Source: Adenophora triphylla var. japonica
Taxonomy: Eukaryota; Streptophyta; Magnoliopsida; Asterales; Campanulaceae
NCBI GenBank assembly: GCA_022495995.1
Contig: JAFEMH010001300.1
Span: 124,001-188,000, forward strand
Reading direction: 5' to 3'
Length of the DNA stretch: 64,000 bases
A program made the translations under genes and the position numbers. Within the stretch, counting starts at the first letter, position 1, and every line of letters starts with the position of its first letter. Positions 1 to 11,800 of this stretch are shown piece after piece. The notes under the pieces were generated by a model. That model did no database searches, was not told the origin of the DNA, and worked only from the letters and a program-made list of their open reading frames with translations.

Positions 1-614
1 GTTCTCTGTTAGGCATTAGCGCGTCCTCAAATCGGGCCGAGCCTCCTGCTTCCACTATTTACGGTGAGGCTAGCCCTTAGGTCGTTACTTGGCACATGAA
101 CGATCGTAGGAGCTCGTTGGACTATCCTGTTTTCACCATTACGCCCCACACCCTCATTTGGCCCGACACTCCCCGGCTCCGTTGCCTATCGAGAGACACA
201 GGTGGGAGCCACCCTTTCTGAGCGTACGTCGGCTTTGCTCTGCCTCCTCCATGGCTATCAAATCGGCCAAAATTTGGGCTCGCTCCAACATCATTTCCTT
301 CTTGCTCATGGGATTGGTTGAGGGACACCACTGTTTCCCATGTTCACCTTGCCCATTGGGCGCTTAGGAGGAGGTGGGGCTCCTTGTACTTCCATATGCC
401 TTTTCCCTCTCCTTGTGTCGAGGCAATCCTCGCCGCCATCAAGCAACAACGGTAGAGCGCGCGTGGCTCTACCATAAGGACGGTTGGGTGGGGGAGAAGG
501 TAAATCCATGTTTTCGGCATTGACGTTGAGATTTCCGGCGTTTGTGTTGGTGTTGTTGTTCACCTCAATGAATTCTTCGTAAGCATCTTCCACATGCCCG
601 TGCAGGGTTACCAT
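1..614 (-). pseudogene. gag N-terminal part of an Athila/Tat-like gypsy element
   Basis: This is the beginning of a retrotransposon gag on the minus strand, cut by the left window edge. The first reading frame runs from an ATG at 614 down to a TGA at 306. It is rich in Asn near the start and in Pro/Arg/Lys later, as is common in gag N-termini. Just after the stop, another minus frame reads an acidic/basic helix-like stretch (about 300-200), so a frameshift or stop probably breaks the gene. No gag core or zinc knuckle lies in the window. The assignment rests mainly on position: it starts about 50 bp inside a PBS (662-676) and an LTR. I cannot decide which downstream frame is original, and the product is probably inactive. 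Confidence 0.5.
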
Positions 615-661
615 GGTTGTAGGTTGAGAAGAGTTTCGAGGTCAAGCTTTAAGCACGATTC

Positions 662-676
662 CCGGCAATGGAACCA
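662..676 (-). promoter_or_regulatory. Primer-binding site of Athila/Tat type
   Basis: Read on the minus strand this is TGGTTCCATTGCCGG, lying 3 bp inside the LTR end. It resembles the TGGCGCCGTTGCCGG primer site usual in Athila/Tat gypsy elements, with a few substitutions. The same variant occurs at 31265-31279 on the plus strand, so it is probably a real family variant and not random decay. Confidence 0.6.
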
Positions 677-679
677 AAC

Positions 680-1365
680 TGATGCAGCAGGAATTGTGCT
701 TATCAATCTTCCTCCACGTGGCAGGACGAATCACCTGACTCCTTGACCTGAAATCAGAACCCACGACTTGCCGGATGTGTCTCCGGCGAAGACCCTCGGG
801 CGTGAGAGTAAGAATACAGTTGTATAAAGCTCCAAATGTATTGAATATATGAATTCCAATAGCAAAATGGCAGTTACCTCCCACCGTTTGGTAGTGACGA
901 AGTATTTATAGATAAAAGTGATGTATTTTTGAGGTGGCGACATGTGCTCCGGGATTATAGCGGCAGTTACTTGGTCGTGGGAACGTGTCTATAACGGCCC
1001 CTGATTTGTAGGGATGTGGTTATGGGAACTGTTCAACCAAATACGCCGGCAAGTGTCAGGTCGTCACTTGTTGTCTAGGTCGAGATCGCCATTCGAGGAA
1101 TGGTCGACCTGACTGTCGGGTAGAGCATGGTTCGTACCCGAGTTGTAATACGGATTCTGAAGTTGGACTAAGTTAAGTCGGGGCTTGTTGGGCCGGACCG
1201 TGGGCTTAATCGACTGATCCTTGAGATGGGCTTCGGGCCTTGTTTTAGTTGGGTCAGCCTCATTGAGAATGTGAGAGTCAAGGCTGCCTGTGATTGGGCT
1301 TTACTCGTTTGGACCAACTCGACACTTTTGGTATGTTCAAGGCTAAACCCATATTTTGCTCAATA
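680..1365 (-). mobile_element. 5' LTR of an Athila/Tat-like gypsy element
   Basis: The low-coordinate end is set by the PBS: on the minus strand the LTR ends in CATCA at 680, followed by GT and the primer site. A minus-strand TATA box (CTATAAATA) lies near 904-912, leaving a transcribed part of about 220 bp to the LTR end. The block is GC-richer than the DNA to its right. The outer end is not sharply defined: candidate TG starts on the minus strand lie between about 1345 and 1375. The partner LTR is outside the window. Confidence 0.5.
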
Positions 1366-1897
1366 AAGAAACCATGTTTTTGCAAGATTCTCATTGAATT
1401 TTATTTTTTGCAATGTCCTCATTATACATGATGTGGGTTTGGGTTTACAGCAAGGAGGTGGAATTTTGTTATTATTTGTTAATGTGGTTAAGGATCTGTT
1501 CCAGCTCCTATAACCCTTGCTATAGGACATGTTCTAGTGTGATTTTAATTTCTAGGTTTACAGCAAGGAGGTGGAATTTTATTATTATTTGTTAATGTGG
1601 TTAAGGACCTGTTCCAGCTCCTATAACCCTTGCTATAGGACCTGTTCTAGTGTGATTTTAATTTCTAGGTTACTTGCTTCATATTGTTTGTGTTTGATAA
1701 TGTGGCAAATAATCTATTACATGTCCTATAACCATTGTTATAGGAGCTGAAATAGTGTTCTTTTAATTTCTAGGTCACTTGCTTTATTTTGATTGTGAAT
1801 TTGTTTGTTTGAAATAGATGTTGAATTTTGTTATTATTTGTTAATGTGGTAAAGGACCTGTTTCAGGTCCTATAACTCTTATTAAATGAATATTTTT
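1366..1897. repeat. Tandem repeat of about 110 bp with CTATA palindromes
   Basis: Four diverging units begin near 1442, 1555, 1669 and 1776. The first two are nearly identical and begin at GTTTACAGCAAGGAGG. Each unit carries an imperfect palindrome of the form CCTATAACCNTTGYTATAGG. The same motif type dominates the array at 10690-11800, so the two blocks were one repeat field before element A1 inserted at 1898. No gene is seen here. Confidence 0.7.
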
Positions 1898-4324
1898 TGT
1901 GACGACCCCAACTCTAGACACTAATTTTAAATATCATATTATGTGCTTTTAATATTTATGTTAATTTTATGTGTTCATTTATGTCTTTAACTTCTTAAGT
2001 TAAGATAAATTGGGTGAGAAGTAAATTTAGAATCTTTTAAGAATTTATTTGATATTAAATAAGAACCATGGGGAAATAATAAAAATGAAAATTAGATAAA
2101 TAGTAGGAGGAGGTTAAATTGGGTAGATAAATAATTAGGGATGGGTTTAATTAAAGAGGTGAAAGCCTCTAGAGTTTTTGGATGGGGGGCCAATAGAGCC
2201 TTACTCTCTCTAAGCACTCCAAGTGGCAACCTCCCCTTACCCTCCTTACTCTTACTCCCTCCTTCCTCCTCCCTCCTTCATTCTTCTCATACTTCCCTAG
2301 CCAAAAAGCCATAGAAAACCTCATGGAAAGCCCTCTCTTCCAAGTCTTGTAACTAAGCCATTCCTCCACCATTTTCAAGTTCAAGAGCATCTTTGAGGTT
2401 GGATCATCAAGAGGATCAAATCAAGCTAAGAAGATCTTCATTCCATTCCATATTTGCTAAGTGAGTTGTTATGACCTTTCCTTCTATTTGATGTTCATGA
2501 ACTATGGATATTGTTATTGTTGTTATGATGATTGTTTAATGCTTTGGGAACTTTCTTGGAAGTTGAGGAATTGATTTATGTTATGGAAGAATGTGATTGT
2601 TGATAAAGGAGAAAGAACATAGTTGGATTGGGGGTAGAAGGGTTAAACATGAAATGGGTGGGAATTAAGTGGTAAATAATCTAGGTCTATATTATCTTGG
2701 GTTTAGATGATTTAAGATGAGGTATGTAAGGTTAGAAAATCCTCTTGGTGTTCATGAAATTAAGGAAGATTAAAGGGAAAATAAACTATGTAAAAATAAG
2801 TTGGAAAATCGAGTGTGCTGGAAATGGCCATGGGCGGTCGCCCATGGGGGCTTGAGCGGCCGCCCATGTAGGCAGAATCTTGGCTTCCCTTAAAAACTCT
2901 CTTGGGCGGTCGCCCAAGTGACATGGGCGATCGCCCATGTCACCAGGCCTTCCCCCGTTTCCTCTTTTGCTGATTTTTACTAATTACCTCGTGGAATGAT
3001 CCCTAACCAGTATAAATTAATAGAACCTAATCCAACTCGGATATGAATCAATCCTTTTCAACCTAGATATAAGTAGAGCTTTTGGGCCACTTAAGTAATG
3101 TAACTCCAACTTGATAAATTTAGCATGAATCCCTATAGAGACCTTGTAATACAGAATATTGTCCGGAAATTGGTTATTAAGGTTGATTCGTACTTCACCA
3201 ATGTGGTTCGAACTTGGGAAGTAGATCATGAACTCTTATTGAGGTTATCCGAGGTTGTGTAATGACTTCGTAGGAATTGTTTATGATATGTTGTTATATT
3301 TCTCATCCCCTTTGTGGATTATTTAGCATGTTATTATATTGTATCCCAAGTGTGGATTATCCGGTTGTATTGTTACCTCATTTGATTACATATTCATTGA
3401 TTATGTCATGCATAGTGTATTACTTAAATATTGCACTATGATGTTGGTTGAGCATGAGTATATTTTACCATGTGGCTATGTTGCTTATCCCCTTTGTGGA
3501 TTATATTTCAAGTAACTATTATGTGCTTGATAATGTGTTTAATCAGCTGATTTTGGGGGTATAACGTAATACGATCAATTATGGAAGTGTGACCTAATGT
3601 GATCGGATTATGTTATACCTATGACCGTCCCCTCCTGTGGCCACAGGTTGGGGTATAGCATCTGTATTGAGCCAAAAGCCTTACAGAGTTGCTACTATCT
3701 TATTTGGTTCCCTGAAAAACGGGTCTTATAAGATGTGAGTATTGTTTAAGCAGCTCACTGTAAGATTGGAGTATTATTATACCCAATGTTGTACGACTAT
3801 TGTTCAGACGGGAAAAGGTAAACCAAGGTAATGTAAGGTGTTTACAGCTTTTCCAATGTGTTATATGCGACTTGTTATGTGTTGCATTTTATTTGGCATA
3901 TTGCTGCATTCATAATAGCTTGCTGAGATTTATTCTCACCCCTCTCCCTTTAATGTTTTTAGATCCCGAGACAGGTGGACCGACCAAGTAAGGGCGGAAA
4001 GGAGTTTAGAGTGGTAATTTTGGGAATTGTCGGGTTATGTATAGGTTGGTGTAGAAAGTGTATGTTGCAATAATTCTTTTAAAGGGTTTGTATTCATAAA
4101 CTTTAATTCTATTTTATATTCGATACCTTTTGTAACTAAAACCGTTTATTACCTTCAAGGTTGGTCAACTCTTCCTCCAATGTGGAAAGGAGTAGAGTTA
4201 TTTGAAAATGGTTGTGTTTATGTTTGAAAGTTAAATCAAGTTTTTAAAGTTTAGGTTTTCATTGGGTTAGTTTGAGGACGCTCCAGCTCGGGACACGTGT
4301 AGGTTTCGGGTCGGGGTCCTCACA
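1898..4324 (+). repeat. 5' LTR of A1
   Basis: It begins TGTGACGACC and ends CCTCACA, immediately followed by GTTGGTATCAAAGC. It contains four GC-rich palindromes at 2829-2940. The short ORFs inside it recur in the 3' LTR only because the LTRs are copies; I see no protein family in them. Confidence 0.9.
2829..2940. repeat. Cluster of four GC-rich palindromes in the A1 5' LTR
   Basis: The boxes are CATGGGCGGTCGCCCATG (2829-2846), GAGCGGCCGCCCATG (about 2854-2868), TTGGGCGGTCGCCCAA (2902-2917) and the perfect 18-bp palindrome CATGGGCGATCGCCCATG (2922-2939). They sit in AT-rich LTR sequence. The 3' LTR repeats the cluster at 9069-9180, with the last box changed to GCGGTCGC. Function unknown. Confidence 0.85.
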
Positions 4325-4326
4325 GT

Positions 4327-4338
4327 TGGTATCAAAGC
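4327..4338 (+). promoter_or_regulatory. PBS of A1 (initiator-Met tRNA type, one change)
   Basis: The site TGGTATCAAAGC differs by one base from the common plant primer site TGGTATCAGAGC. It starts two bases after the LTR end. The same variant is present in A2 (53459-53470), so it is a family feature. Confidence 0.8.
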
Positions 4339-5479
4339 TCGGTTTAGAGTTCACGGGTAGAGTTTAGTTTGAGTGAGAGTGTGCGATAACTGACGTCGAG
4401 AGTTTCATGCAGGAAATTGTTCAATGACAGAAAATGATATTTACCAACCAAAGAATCTAGGGAATGTGAGTATTATGGAGAGATAGATCCCTCCGCAATC
4501 ATTTGAGGTATATTACCTGTCTCTGGAGTTAGGGTTCATACTTTTCTAAATTTCCGTTCATTTCGTTCTCATGTGGCATTACATTTCGCTTTGATTTGCA
4601 TAAATAGCCTAAAAGTTGCCTTATGTGCTGGAGGTTCTACTCTTATGGGAGAGTACCTCGAATCATTCTTGATTATCATGGTAATAGTGATTAAGTGGGC
4701 AGGGATTGCCGGTGGATATGGTAGAGATACCAATCTGTGAATTATTGTTATATTAACCTGAATTATTTAAGTAGTTGTTGTGTTTGGGGAGGACTGTCGC
4801 AAGAAGCGAGTCTCCTTATCTATGTTTGATCTGTCTCCGTGTGTAATTGAGGCGGATAAATTATTAATTGATGTTATGTCATATACGCGTAAATGTCGAA
4901 AGTATGGCCTAAGGAATGTGAAGGTTATTTGGGTTGTGTGTTATATTTGATTTAAAAGACACTTGAATTATCTCATGTACCGGTGGTAAATAAATTGGTG
5001 AACTCTTAGTTGAGGTTAGGTATATGGCCTAATTAAGAGTGGTTTATGGTTGTATAACTTGCGTGAGTATTTATACATTGGTGTCTCATGGTGGAGACTA
5101 GATATATGAGACTAGTATTGAAAGTGATAGTCTAAGTGGGATTATATGGGTTATAAAATATCGCGAGTACGAATCCTTATAGAACTGACCTATAATTGCC
5201 TTATGTGTTATAAGTATATTCTCTAAGAAGATATTGATTGTGTTTTGCTACTAAATCGAATAGAAAATCAGATATTCTTGTAGGTAATATCACCCTATAA
5301 GTTGACTAAGCGGTGCTTCCTATGTGAATTTCGGGTTTCCATCAGGTATCATGCCAGGATATTGAGGCTTTGAGTTGATATAAGGTATTGTTTTGGTATT
5401 CGGATCCCTAGATAGAGAACACTAATTGGGATGATGGAACTGATAATTCAACTTGGGAAATTATTTGATAAAGAAGATA

Positions 5480-5760
5480 ATTAGCTTAGCGAATCCCCGT
5501 AAGGATAAATTAGTACAATATTTAGAAAAGATGATACTTGGTGGTTATCTATAGATTAGAGAGATCTCAAATTAATAACTGTGAAGAATAAGTATTCGTT
5601 ATCACTTGTTGATAATTTGTATGACTGATTTTAGAAACTAGTAGGATACTCAATGGTTATTAGTTGAATTTTCGGGGTGTTACAATTACAGTGAATAATT
5701 GTTGTAGGGATATACTTAAGACAACATTTGTATCTAGTATGACCGTTTTGATTTGTAGTT
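5480..5760 (+). pseudogene. Fossil reverse transcriptase segment in A1
   Basis: Around 5535-5630 the plus strand can be read as a decayed gypsy RT block. It covers the region that in active relatives holds the (I/V)DYR-(A/D)LN-VTV-(R/K)YPLP-DDL motif. Here the DYR tyrosine codon is a stop (TAG), and the block ends in a TGA after the DNLYD-like stretch. A weaker resemblance to the following KTAF region appears near 5715-5750. The same block in A2 (54475-54580) reads without the DYR stop, which supports the identification. No function can remain. Confidence 0.65.
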
Positions 5761-7754
5761 GTGTATTATTTATGGAGAAGTAATTAGGGTAAATGTGAGG
5801 AAGTATAATAGATGTAGTTACTGGTGACTTATAGGATCAACTTCAGGAATTGATAATATATGTATAAGGTTTGTTTTGAGAAACGATTATCATTAGTTGA
5901 GAATATAAAATGGGGATAAATATGATTGGAAGACAGGATACTTTAGGATAATTACACCATATATGTTGACTTAGTTGCGTGACTAATATAAGAGATTGGT
6001 GTGATGCTTATGAGAGATTGGCGTTATGCGGATTTTTAGTTGTTGATGGTTATCGAGGGGTAAGTTAGTTTACACCGTTAATGTTTAATCACAATTTGGG
6101 GATGATTGATCTATGAGAGTTCCAATTATATTTTCTTATTAGGAAATCATGGTAATTGACCGGAAACTGGAGGTATGCATGACATTGTTACTAAGTACAA
6201 TACCAATATTAAAGGTAGGGAATAGATGACTCAAATTAAGTAAAAGTGTTGAATATACAACTTGAGGAATTATTGAATTGAGGATGATTTGCCTAGTTTA
6301 TAATCTTAATGATTGTTTTAGTGTTATTTATCGGAGATAGTAATAGTATTGCGAGATTGTGTTTTCTTATAAGAGAATTTAATTAAGTATAAATATTATG
6401 AGTGGTGGCTATACTATAAATAGAGGTCAAACAAGAATATTATGTTGGAATTGTTTAAATGTGTTTTAAAAATTTGAAATGTGTGTTGAACTTCGGTGTG
6501 AGCATTTGTACCCTTCGGGGATAATTGATTTAATAAGGTCAGTGAACCGTTTTTGTACACATTAAAATCTGTGAGTAATTTAATTATCTACCACTGGTAT
6601 GGGACGGTTGTAGATAATTAGATCACTCGAGTTAGTTTTGTTTAGCTTATCCATCTTTTGAAATTTCTTAAAATTTTGAGTGGTTTAGTTAATTAAAACT
6701 GGTATGGGACGGCTTTAATTAAATAAACCATTCGAGTCTCATTGGATCTCTTTTTATATATCCTTTGTAATTCTGAAAGATGTTATAAATTTTAGAAAGA
6801 CATGTTATATTAAAGTATAGTTCGTACAGAAGCAAGTAGAAAGGCAACCTAGTTTCCCTATAGTGATTGATTATATTAAAGTTTTGATCCGAGAAATGAT
6901 TTGATAGATGGTGGGGTTATTTATGTGTCGGTCGCAGTAGACTCGGTTTTTATAGTGGAGTTGGAGCGGCTCCGTTGTGGGCGGCCAACCATTTGATTTG
7001 AATATTGATCTGTTTCTGGACCTAAACATAATTGGAACATTGAATTGTGAGATATGGTTAATTAATATTCCGTTCATGGAGTCAGAGTCTTACTAGTATG
7101 CCCATATTTATTATTCCATGGGCAATTGTTTAATGTTGTATTATGAGAACTGCGGATAAGATAATTGAACCAACTCGTTTCAAGTGAGTCAAGACATAAG
7201 GCGGTTTGGTCACAAATGTGAAAATAGAATATTAACGTTAGAAGATTTATTAAAATATGTAGAGTTCTAGATTGAACTTGAGAGTATTATCGAGATGGAT
7301 TTTGTGATTGGGTTACCTTGGAAGTAAAAAGGAGTATGTTGTTTTGTTTATAGAAAGTTGATTGTATTTTCTATTCATTATATATAGTTTGATGAGATAT
7401 TGATTGATAGAGTCCTCATATCTGTTGGGGGATAGTTCGATTGTATAAACCCCATAGTAGTAAATGGATTGGATAGACATCATTTGGGAAAGATCCTTTT
7501 AGAATGTATGGATGCTATTGAGTTTAACCATGTGAAAATTTGAGAAATCATTACTTATTATTTAGGATATGCTACGGGCATGTACAATGGATTTTAGTAG
7601 TCGATAGGACGTGTGATTACCAGTGGTTGGGTGCGTATAATAGCAGTTATCATTCTAGCATTGAGATAAAACCGTGAGGCGTTGTTCGGGAAGAAAATAT
7701 CGATCTCTAATTTGTTGGGGTGAGGATGGAGAAGCAAGGCCTAAGGTAAATTGG

Positions 7755-8085
7755 TGCCAAAATTTGTTAATCCATTTGAAGTTTTGGAAAAGGTTGGTGA
7801 TTTGACTTATAGACTGGCTTGGAGCAGCTTATAGAGTATTTGAAGTTTTTAATGTAATTGTAATGTATTTTGTGACATAAGCTGTAATACTTTTATTTAT
7901 TTATATCTTTTTTTGAGGTCGTGAAAATTCGGGTTAGTGATATTTGTATGGTATTCTTGGAACATTAAGTTGTAATATCGTATCATTAATGGAATTAGAA
8001 ATCTTGGGAAAGAATCACATCATTGAAGAGACTAATTGGGAATTGGAGTCTGAGGTATACATAAGTAACCAAGGCGGATTGAACA
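7755..8085 (+). pseudogene. Fossil integrase C-terminus and chromodomain-like tail in A1
   Basis: Near 7765-7830 the sequence reads as the integrase tail PKFVNPFEVLEKVG-DLTYRLA, matching the PF-GPFE-ERVG-AYRLALP signature of gypsy integrases. Near 8000-8055 a segment reads NHIIEETNWELESEV, which resembles the chromodomain region (EEATWE-E-E) of Tekay/Del chromoviruses. Stops and frameshifts separate the two pieces. The matching segments in A2 are at about 56700-56780 and 56945-57010. Confidence 0.65.
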
Positions 8086-8109
8086 TTTAGGTAAGTGACA
8101 GTCAAATTC

Positions 8110-8138
8110 GGGACGAATTTTCTTTAAGGGAGAGTGAG
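8110..8138 (+). promoter_or_regulatory. Polypurine tract region of A1
   Basis: GGGACGAATTTTCTTTAAGG followed by GAGAGTGAG directly abuts the 3' LTR. The GGACGAA plus AAGGGGGAG arrangement is typical upstream of the 3' LTR in Tekay/Del-type elements. A2 (57058-57085) and B (48194-48222, minus) carry nearly the same segment. Confidence 0.8.
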
Positions 8139-10564
8139 TGTGACGACCCCAACCCTAGGCACTAATTTTAAATATCATATTATGTGCTTTTAATATTTAT
8201 GTTAATTTTATGTGTTCATTTATGTCTTTAACTTCTTAAGTTAAGATAAATTGGGTGAGAAGTAAATTTAGAATCTTTTAAGAATTTATTTGATATTAAA
8301 TAAGAACCATGGGGAAATAATAAAAATGAAAATTAGATAAATAGTAAGAGGAGGTTAAATTGGGTAGATAAATAATTAGGGTGGGTTTAATTAAAGAGGT
8401 GAAAGCCTCTAGAGTTTTTGGATGGGAGGCCAATAGAGCCTTACTCTCTCTAAGCACTCCAAGTGGCAACCTCCCCTTACCCTCCTTACTCTTACTCCCT
8501 CCTTCCTCCTCCCTCCTTCATTCTTCTCATACTTCCCTAGCCAAAAAGCCATAGAAAACCCCATGGAAAGCCCTCTCTTCCAAGTCTTGTAACTAAGCCA
8601 TTCCTCCACCATTTTCAAGTTCAAGAGCATTTTTGAGGTTGGATCATCAAGAGGATCAAATCAAGCTAAGAAGATCTTCATTCCATTCCATATTTGCTAA
8701 GTGAGTTGTTATGACCTTTCCTTCTATTTGATGTTCATGAACTATGGATATTGTTATTGTTGTTATGATGATTGTTTAATGCTTTGGGGACTTTCTTGGA
8801 AGTTGAGGAATTGATTTATGTTATGGAAGAATGTGATTGTTGATAAAGGAGAAAGAACATAGTTGGATTGGGGGTAGAAGGGTTAAACACGAAATGGGTG
8901 GGAATTAAGTGGTAAATAATCTAGGTCTATATTATCTTGGGTTTAGATGATTTAAGATGAGGTATGTAAGGTTAGAAAATCCTCTTGGTGTTCATGAAAT
9001 TAAGGAAGATTAAAGGGAAAATAAACTATGTAAAAATAAGTTGAAAATTCGAGTGTGCTGGAAATGGCCATGGGCGGTCGCCCATGGGGGCTTGAGCGGC
9101 CGCCCATGTAGGCAGAATCTTGGCTTCCCTTAAAAACTCTCTTGGGCGGTCGCCCAAGTGACATGGGCGGTCGCCCATGTCACCAGGCCTTCCCCCGTTT
9201 CCTCTTTTGCTGATTTTTACTAATTACCTCGTGGAATGATCCCTAACCAGTATAAATTAATAGAACCTAATCCAACTCGGATATGAATCAATCCTTTTCA
9301 ACCTAGATATAAGTAGAGCTTTTGGGCCACTTAAGTAATGTAACTCCAACTTGATAAATTTAGCATGAATCCCTATAGAGACCTTGTAATACAGAATATT
9401 GTTCGGAAATTGTTTATTAAGCTTGATTCGTACTTCACCAATGTGGTTCGAACTTGGGAAGTAGATCATGAACTCTTATTGAGGTTATCCGAGGTTGTGT
9501 AATGACTTCGTAGGAATTGTTTATGATAAGTTGTTATATTTCTCATCCCCTTTGTGGATTATTTAGCATGTTATTATATTGTATCCCAAGTGTGGATTAT
9601 CCGGTTGTATTGTTACCTCATTTGATTACATATTCATTGATTATGTCATGCATAGTGTATTACTTAAATGTTGCACTATGATGTTGGTTGAGCATGAGTA
9701 TATTTTACCATGTGGCTATGTTGCTTATCCCCTTTGTGGATTATATTTCAAGTAACTATTATGTGCTTGATAATGTGTTTAATCAGCTGATTTTGGGGGT
9801 ATAACGTAATACGATCAATTATGGAAGTGTGACCTAATGTGATCGGATTATGTTATACCTGTGACCGTCCCCTCCTGTGGCCACAGGTTGGGGTATAGCA
9901 TCTGTATTGAGCCAAAAGCCTTACAGAGTTGCTACTATCTTATTTGGTTTCCTGAAAAACGGGTCTTATAAGATGTGAGTATTGTTTAAGCAGCTCACTG
10001 TAAGATTGGAGTATTATTATACCCAATGTTGTACGACTATTGTTCAGACGGGAAAAGGTAAACCAAGGTAATGTAAGGTGTTTACAGCTTTTCCAATGTG
10101 TTATATGCGACTTGTTATGTGTTGCATTTTATTTGGCATATTGCTGCATTCATAATAGCTTGCTGAGATTTATTCTCACCCCTCTCCCTTTAATGTTTTT
10201 AGATCCTGAGACAGGTGGACCGACCAAGTAAGGGCGGAAAGAAGTTTAGAGTGGTAATTTTGGGAATTGTCGGGTTATGTATAGGTTGGTGTAGAAAGTG
10301 TATGTTGCAATAATTCTTTTAAAGGGTTTGTATTCATAAACTTTAATTCTATTTTATATTCGATACCTTTTGTAACTAAAACCGTTTATTACCTTCAAGG
10401 TTGGTCAACTCTTCCTCCAATGTGGAAAGGAGTAGAGTTATTTGAAAATGGTTGTGTTTATGTTTGAAAGTTAAATCAAGTTTTTAAAGTTTAGGTTTTC
10501 ATTGGGTTAGTTTGAGGACGCTCCAGCTCGGGACACGTGTAGGTTCCGGGTCGGGGTCCTCACA
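8139..10564 (+). repeat. 3' LTR of A1
   Basis: It is colinear with the 5' LTR over its whole length, with scattered substitutions. The start TGTGACGACCCC and end CCTCACA are conserved. Confidence 0.9.
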
Positions 10565-10689
10565 TTTTTTTAGTCAGAATTTTTGATTTTTTTTGATGAA
10601 TAATTGTTGTTCTTTTGGTCTCAATTTTATTTACTTTTCATCACTTTCTTTGTTACTCATTTCGACCCGTCTTTGTAAATCAAGTTGCA

Positions 10690-11800
10690 GGTCCTATATC
10701 ACTTCTATATGATCATTCAAAGCTATAAGCCCTTTAATTGGTCCTATAGCAATTGATATAGGACCTGACAACATCATATACAAAGCTATAAGCCCTTTAA
10801 TTGTTCATATAGCAATGGGTATAGGACCTGCCAACATCATATACAAAGCTATAAGCCATTTAATTGGTCTTATAACAATTGTTATAGGATCTGACAATAT
10901 AATATAAAAAGCTATAAGACCTTTGAATGGTCCTATAGCAATTGGTATATGTCCTGTCAATATCATATACAAAGCTATAAGCCCTTTAATTGGTCCTATA
11001 GCAACTGGTATAGGACCTGGCAACATCATATACAAAGCAATAAGACATTTGAATGGTCTCATAGCAATTGGTATAGGACCTGTCAATATCATATACAAAG
11101 CTATAAGCCACTTAATTGGTCCTATAGCAATTGGTATAGGACCTGACAACATCGTATACAAAGCTATAAGCCCCTTAGTTGGTTCTATAGCAACTAGTAT
11201 AGGACCTGGCAACATCATATACAAAGCTATAAGCCCTTTGATTGGTCCTATAACAATTGATATAGGACCTGGCAACATCATATACAAATGAAGCCCTTTA
11301 ATTGTTCCTATAGCAATGGGTATATGACCTGCCAACATAATATACAAAACTATAAGCCCTTTTATTGGTCCTATAGCAATTGATATATGACTTGCCAACA
11401 TCATATACAAAGCAATAAGAACTTTGAATGGTCCTATAGCAACTGATATATGACCTGGCAACATCATATACAAAGCTATAAGCCCTTTTATTGGTCCTAT
11501 AGCAATTGATATATGACTTGCCAACATCATATATAAAGGGCTTATAGCTTTGTATATGATGTTGCCAGGTTCTATACCAATTTCTATAGGACCAATTAAA
11601 GGGCTTATAGCTTTGTATATGATGTTGTCAGGTCCTATACCAATTTCTATAGGACCAATTAAAGGACTTATAGATTTGTATATGAGGTTGGCAGGTCCTA
11701 TACCAAAGCTATAACCCCTTGCTATAGGACCAATTAAAGGAACAATTTTGATTATAATCCATCAAGTATAGGACCAATTAAAGGAACAATTTTGATTATA
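10690..11800. repeat. Minisatellite of about 63 bp, palindromic units, with an inversion
   Basis: Thirteen units in one orientation run from about 10740 to 11530, with GGTCCTATAGCAAYTGRTAT starts spaced about 62-63 bp apart. Each unit contains a near-palindrome of about 26 bp centred on CAATTG. From about 11530 to 11720 at least three units continue in the opposite orientation, so the array forms a large imperfect inverted repeat. Because the period is close to 63 (21 codons), long spurious ORFs arise on both strands (10805-11530 minus, 10923-11291 plus). I regard these as by-products. The array lies in intron 1 of the DnaJ gene, if that gene is still intact. Confidence 0.85.

Larger units (their letters stand above)
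1898..10564 (+). mobile_element. LTR retrotransposon A1, Ty3/gypsy (Tekay/Del-like), complete but coding-dead
   Basis: Two LTRs of about 2.43 kb (1898-4324 and 8139-10564) begin with TGTGACGACCCC and end in GGGGTCCTCACA. They flank 3.8 kb of internal DNA with a PBS directly after the 5' LTR and a polypurine tract directly before the 3' LTR. The flanks carry a possible TSD of TTTTT (1893-1897 and 10565-10569), which is weak because it is a homopolymer. By eye the LTRs differ at about 22 positions (near 1%), so the insertion is young. The internal region has no ORF above about 70 codons, but fossil RT, integrase C-terminus and chromodomain segments can be read. Their gypsy character and the GGACGAATTTTC-PPT flank suggest the Tekay/Del group. 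Confidence 0.9.

Noticed and set aside
2169..2390. 73-codon minus-strand ORF repeated at 8409-8630
   Set aside because: Both lie in the LTRs of A1 and are similar only because the LTRs are copies. No domain.
10805..11530. A 241-codon minus-strand ORF and a 122-codon plus-strand ORF with repeated residues
   Set aside because: They follow the 63-bp minisatellite, whose period is a multiple of three. Both strands are open for the same reason, so they are not evidence of a protein.
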